Source: Defluviitaleaceae bacterium (GTDB lineage: Bacteria > Bacillota > Clostridia > Lachnospirales > WRAX01). Taken from it: a stretch of DNA of 5,787 bases. The notes under the pieces are model-generated. The model did not search any database, was not told the origin of the DNA, and saw only the letters and a list, made by a program, of their open reading frames with translations. Position numbers and translations under genes: made by a program. The stretch spans positions 1 through 5,787 of the forward strand of contig WRBU01000086.1 in the NCBI GenBank assembly GCA_009784355.1. The letters run 5' to 3'. Positions 3,209 through 5,787 of the stretch are shown here, in pieces (the stretch's first letter is position 1; the number at the start of each line of letters is the position of its first letter).

Positions 3209-5787
3209 TTACTTCGCTCTGCTTCTAGAAGTTTCCTTTTTTATAACTAGACCCGTTATAACGGTTGCTACCATAGAAGTAAATAGCACTACATATACGA
3301 ATGTTGGTATGGAAGCGACACCTGTTCTGGGCATAGTTGCCTGTTGCTCTTGTTGAGCTGACACAGGCGGGAAATAAGCAAGAGGTACTTCGTCATCGAA
3401 TAACCACATCTCTTCTGCTTCATCCCATTCCCATCTTCCTAGTGGAGCACCTTGGTCATCTAGTTCCCAGAAGTAGTCTCCGTCTTGTACTATTTCGTTT
3501 TCTGGATATTGGGCTAGCGGAGGAGTAAGCGGGTCATTGCCGCCACCATTGCCATTTTGTGTTCCATTGCCATTTCCATTCGGTGTTGTTGGCTCTGTTG
3601 TAGGAAGGGTAGTAGTAGGTGCAGTGGTTGTTGGCTCTGTTGTGCTTGGTTCGGCTTCCGGCTCTGTTGTTGGCTCGGTAGTAGGTGCAGTAGTTGGGGC
3701 TGTGGTTGCGGGTGCAGTGGTTGTTGGAGGTGTCGTGGTAGATGTCTCTGTGTCGGGCTCAGTTTCTGGCTCGGTTTGAGGTTGAGTTGTGGTGGCCTGT
3801 GTCGTTGTCGTTGTTACTGGTGGCTGTGTAGTTGTGGTTGGCGTTGTAACCCAAGTAGCAGTCAGCGACACTGCCTTATTTGGCATGGCAAATTGCTGAT
3901 TGTTTATATTGCTTGCTTCGATGCCTACAAGAGAAGTCCAGCCATTAAAATTGAGTCCCGCAGTAACACCGGGATTTAAAGTTACAGTATCGCCATAGGC
4001 GAAAGGCTGGTCATAAGCATTAGAGCCGTGGTTAGGTCTAAAACCTGTTCCTCCATCGATTATTGTAACTCTAAACCTAGGGGTGATAGTGACAACAATA
4101 TTGTCGCCGTCTCTTTCAACTTCATAGACCCAATCGGGGTCAGGGAGATTTACTATAATGTCATCATCAATGTCAATTTCGCCTTCTGGGTCAGGGATGG
4201 TAACGATGATATTTCCTGGACCGCTTTCGTTACCGACATCTGGGTTTACATCAGGCGGTGAGGTAACATTCGTTGTTCTGTCATCGTCAACATCAATAAC
4301 AATAGACGTTCTCCAAGTAGCACGAAGAGACACATGGTTGTAAGGCATAGTAAATTGGTTGCTGTTAATTGCTCCTGCTGCCAAAGTGTCATTTAAAATA
4401 ACCCAGCCAGCAAATGTCCAGCCTGTTCTGATACCGTAATTAAGGCTTACCGCATCTTGATACCTAAACCAAACGCTGCTTGCAGGCGCAAAGCCAGTAC
4501 CGCCATTAGAGATAATTACGTTATAACGAGGAATGATAGTAACGATAATATAATCGCCGTCTCTGTCAATTTCATATTCCCATCCAGGAGGAACTATTAC
4601 GTCAACATCATCGGGGTCATCAATTTCGTTGTCTGGGTCTGGAATAATTACAATAATGTTGTCTCCTTCATCACCGTAGTCAGGACGGGAGGGACCTTCG
4701 TTTATTACTGTGTAATCATCGTCAGGGGCAGTTACGTCAACATCACGGTCTGTATCAACTTCGATAGTGACGCTTGTGTTCCAAATTACAGCAAGCAATA
4801 CATGGTTGTGAGGCATTGTAAATGTGGTAACTTGACCCGTTGGAGCTGCTGCCAGAGAGTTTTCTCGCACAGACCAAGAAACAAATGTAAAGTCAGACCT
4901 GCTGCCAGCATCAATACTTACTGTGTCTTGATACCTAAACCAAACATTGCTTGCAGGTGAAAAGCCAGTGCCAGCATTAGATATAATTACGTTGTAGCGG
5001 GGAATGACGGTTATTATAATATAGTCCCCATCTCTAACACGGCCGTCTTCAAGCCATCCATCAGGTATGTTTACAATTATATCGTCGTCAATATCTATTT
5101 CATTGTTTGGGTCTTCAATGACTACAATAATATTGTCGCCGTCTTGTACCATGTTATCTCTGTTTTCATTACGCACGGTATAGTCAACATCATCAGGTGC
5201 ATTAACTGTGGTTGTGCGGTCGTCATCAACATCAATAACTATTGCATTGGCTAGCTCCCAAAATGCCGTAAGAGTTACATTTTCGTCAGGCATATAGAAG
5301 CTGTTAAGAGCTTCTGTAAGAGCATTTAATAGCGTAGCATTGCCGTCTACATTCCAGTGTAAAAACAGCCATCCGTTTCTTGTGCCTGCAATTACGTCAA
5401 CAAGATAACCTTCTTCAAATAAATTGTCAGGCGCAGCAGGCAAAGCACCGGTGCCGCCACCAAGAATAATTACTTCAAAGAGTGTTATTTCCGTGAACAC
5501 TGCGACAATAACCAGCGTTTGGTTTTTATTAAGAGTGCCGTTGATGTCTGCAATTTCAACCCTAACACCGTCAACTATAAAATGGCTTATTCTATAACCC
5601 GCACCATCTGCGGCTGTAACCGTATACGCCCCTGTTTCGGCAGTAAATGTATTCGCGCCGGTTGCATTTGTGGCAGATTGTGATGAACCAGTGTATGGTG
5701 CAAATGTAATAGTGCCTTGTCCTTGAACCGAAATTGTTACGCTGCCTGTATCTCTTGTCCAGTCAGCCACCAAAGTTTTTGGTGCTG
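3209..5787 (-). CDS. Cell-wall-anchored surface protein with InlB-type and Asp-rich repeats (5' end outside the window)
   Basis: The frame is open through the right edge of the window. Residue numbers below count the Leu codon at 5773-5771 as 1. The start and signal peptide are missing: the frame reads APKTLVADW across that TTG, which is therefore probably an internal Leu and not a start. About 858 residues are visible. Domains in order: a beta-rich domain (about 10-94); a first InlB B-repeat-like module (99-172); three copies of an Asp-rich module followed by an InlB-like module (178-334, 335-490, 491-641); a Thr/Pro/Glu stalk (642-730); an Asn/Gly linker (732-746); a Trp/Asp-rich segment (about 760-803); and a sorting signal, MPRTG at 814-818, hydrophobic 821-844, basic tail 845-854. 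The InlB-like modules show the usual GGTGF start, an aromatic-GW core and an F-x-MP...V-LxAxW ending. Sortase is expected to join the cleaved Thr to the cell wall, displaying the repeats outside. An adhesin or surface-layer role is inference. No sortase gene lies in the window. Confidence 0.9.
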   Translation of the reverse strand, partial: APKTLVADWTRDTGSVTISVQGQGTITFAPYTGSSQSATNATGANTFTAETGAYTVTAADGAGYRISHFIVDGVRVEIADINGTLNKNQTLVIVAVFTEITLFEVIILGGGTGALPAAPDNLFEEGYLVDVIAGTRNGWLFLHWNVDGNATLLNALTEALNSFYMPDENVTLTAFWELANAIVIDVDDDRTTTVNAPDDVDYTVRNENRDNMVQDGDNIIVVIEDPNNEIDIDDDIIVNIPDGWLEDGRVRDGDYIIITVIPRYNVIISNAGTGFSPASNVWFRYQDTVSIDAGSRSDFTFVSWSVRENSLAAAPTGQVTTFTMPHNHVLLAVIWNTSVTIEVDTDRDVDVTAPDDDYTVINEGPSRPDYGDEGDNIIVIIPDPDNEIDDPDDVDVIVPPGWEYEIDRDGDYIIVTIIPRYNVIISNGGTGFAPASSVWFRYQDAVSLNYGIRTGWTFAGWVILNDTLAAGAINSNQFTMPYNHVSLRATWRTSIVIDVDDDRTTNVTSPPDVNPDVGNESGPGNIIVTIPDPEGEIDIDDDIIVNLPDPDWVYEVERDGDNIVVTITPRFRVTIIDGGTGFRPNHGSNAYDQPFAYGDTVTLNPGVTAGLNFNGWTSLVGIEASNINNQQFAMPNKAVSLTATWVTTPTTTTQPPVTTTTTQATTTQPQTEPETEPDTETSTTTPPTTTAPATTAPTTAPTTEPTTEPEAEPSTTEPTTTAPTTTLPTTEPTTPNGNGNGTQNGNGGGNDPLTPPLAQYPENEIVQDGDYFWELDDQGAPLGRWEWDEAEEMWLFDDEVPLAYFPPVSAQQEQQATMPRTGVASIPTFVYVVLFTSMVATVITGLVIKKETSRSRAK
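3212..3334 (-). other. C-terminal sortase sorting signal (MPRTG + hydrophobic segment + basic tail)
   Basis: MPRTG (3320-3334) is an LPXTG-class motif with Met in place of Leu. A 24-residue hydrophobic stretch follows after two residues, then KKETSRSRAK at the very C-terminus. The spacing and order are those of a classical sortase substrate. The protein just before it has a Gln-rich linker (SAQQEQQAT). Confidence 0.9.
3584..3850 (-). repeat. Low-complexity Thr/Pro/Glu stalk with in-frame DNA repeats
   Basis: This DNA encodes about 89 residues made almost wholly of Thr, Pro, Glu, Ala, Gln and Ser, with recurring TTEP, TTAP and TEPE units. Such segments act as extended wall-spanning stalks and can be O-glycosylated. 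On the + strand a 14-mer recurs at 3612-3625 and 3678-3691 (66 bp, 22 codons apart), and a 17-mer recurs at 3618-3634 and 3711-3727 (93 bp, 31 codons apart). Both spacings keep frame, so slippage or recombination could change stalk length without breaking the gene. Confidence 0.8.
3851..5242 (-). repeat. Three tandem copies of a ~155-residue composite unit (Asp-rich + InlB-like)
   Basis: The unit copies are at 4772-5242, 4304-4771 and 3851-4303, coding 157, 156 and 151 residues. Each opens with an I/V-rich strand running into Asp-rich sequence (IVIDVDDDR or VTIEVDTDR). It continues through a D-P-x-x-E-I-D segment and an RDGDxI strand ending IPR or TPR, then the InlB-like module. The first two copies are closest: a 19-bp identical stretch occurs at 4456-4474 and 4927-4945, exactly 471 bp (157 codons) apart. 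The third is more diverged and has an insertion near NHGSNAYDQP. This points to stepwise duplication, with the most recent event between copies one and two. Confidence 0.85.

Noticed and set aside
3537..3979. Overlapping + strand open frames rich in Val/Gly/Ser or Cys/Trp
   Set aside because: They are the antisense of the Thr/Pro/Glu stalk codons. Low-complexity repeats keep other frames open, and the products look like translated repeat noise with no ribosome binding site.
4457..4960. + strand open frame of 167 codons
   Set aside because: It lies fully antisense to the surface-protein repeats, has no good ribosome binding site, and its apparent internal repetition mirrors the duplicated unit on the - strand.
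3851..5242. CRISPR-like array
   Set aside because: The periodicity is about 470 bp, lies within an open coding frame and is explained by protein domain duplication. There are no short identical repeats with unique spacers.
5771..5773. TTG as a start codon for the surface protein
   Set aside because: The frame continues without a stop to the window edge, no signal peptide follows, and no Shine-Dalgarno is visible in the 14 bases upstream. The gene most likely begins outside the window.

Overview
The window looks like chromosomal DNA from a Gram-positive anaerobe of the Clostridia type (Firmicutes/Bacillota). The evidence is a cell-wall sorting signal of the LPXTG class (MPRTG, hydrophobic segment, basic tail) on a large surface protein, GGAGG-type ribosome binding sites, a consensus SigA-type promoter, a moderately AT-rich composition and AT-rich intergenic DNA. 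The genus cannot be read from the sequence. No rRNA, tRNA, CRISPR array, transposase or phage gene was seen.

Left half, + strand (1-2871). A T-tract-rich leader (1-128) precedes a patatin-like phospholipase gene (129-1235) that starts at GTG. A strong Shine-Dalgarno sits too far from that GTG. It is well placed for a very short leader ORF whose TGA overlaps the GTG, which suggests translational coupling. After 77 bp comes an unrecognised, soluble, helix-rich 260-residue protein (1313-2095), probably co-transcribed with the patatin gene. The last two codons of that gene form the -35 box of an exact TTGACA-N17-TATAAT promoter (2087-2115), which drives a polytopic membrane protein of about six helices (2143-2871).

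Centre (2872-3208). This intergenic stretch holds a MITE-like or REP-like imperfect palindrome (2938-3049), built from two inverted hairpin units that share the same end sequences, then another hairpin (3051-3069), and finally a strong intrinsic terminator (3120-3151) serving the + strand.

Right half, - strand (3209-5787). Converging on these genes is the 3' part of a large cell-wall-anchored surface protein, open through the right edge of the window. It has beta-rich repeats of the InlB B-repeat kind alternating with Asp-rich modules, a Thr/Pro/Glu stalk, a Trp/Asp-rich segment and the sorting signal. The Asp-rich module is the least familiar protein element here.

The genes do not form an obvious pathway. 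The patatin and the hypothetical protein may be functionally linked through their shared transcript, the membrane protein has its own promoter, and the adhesin-like protein is a separate convergent unit.
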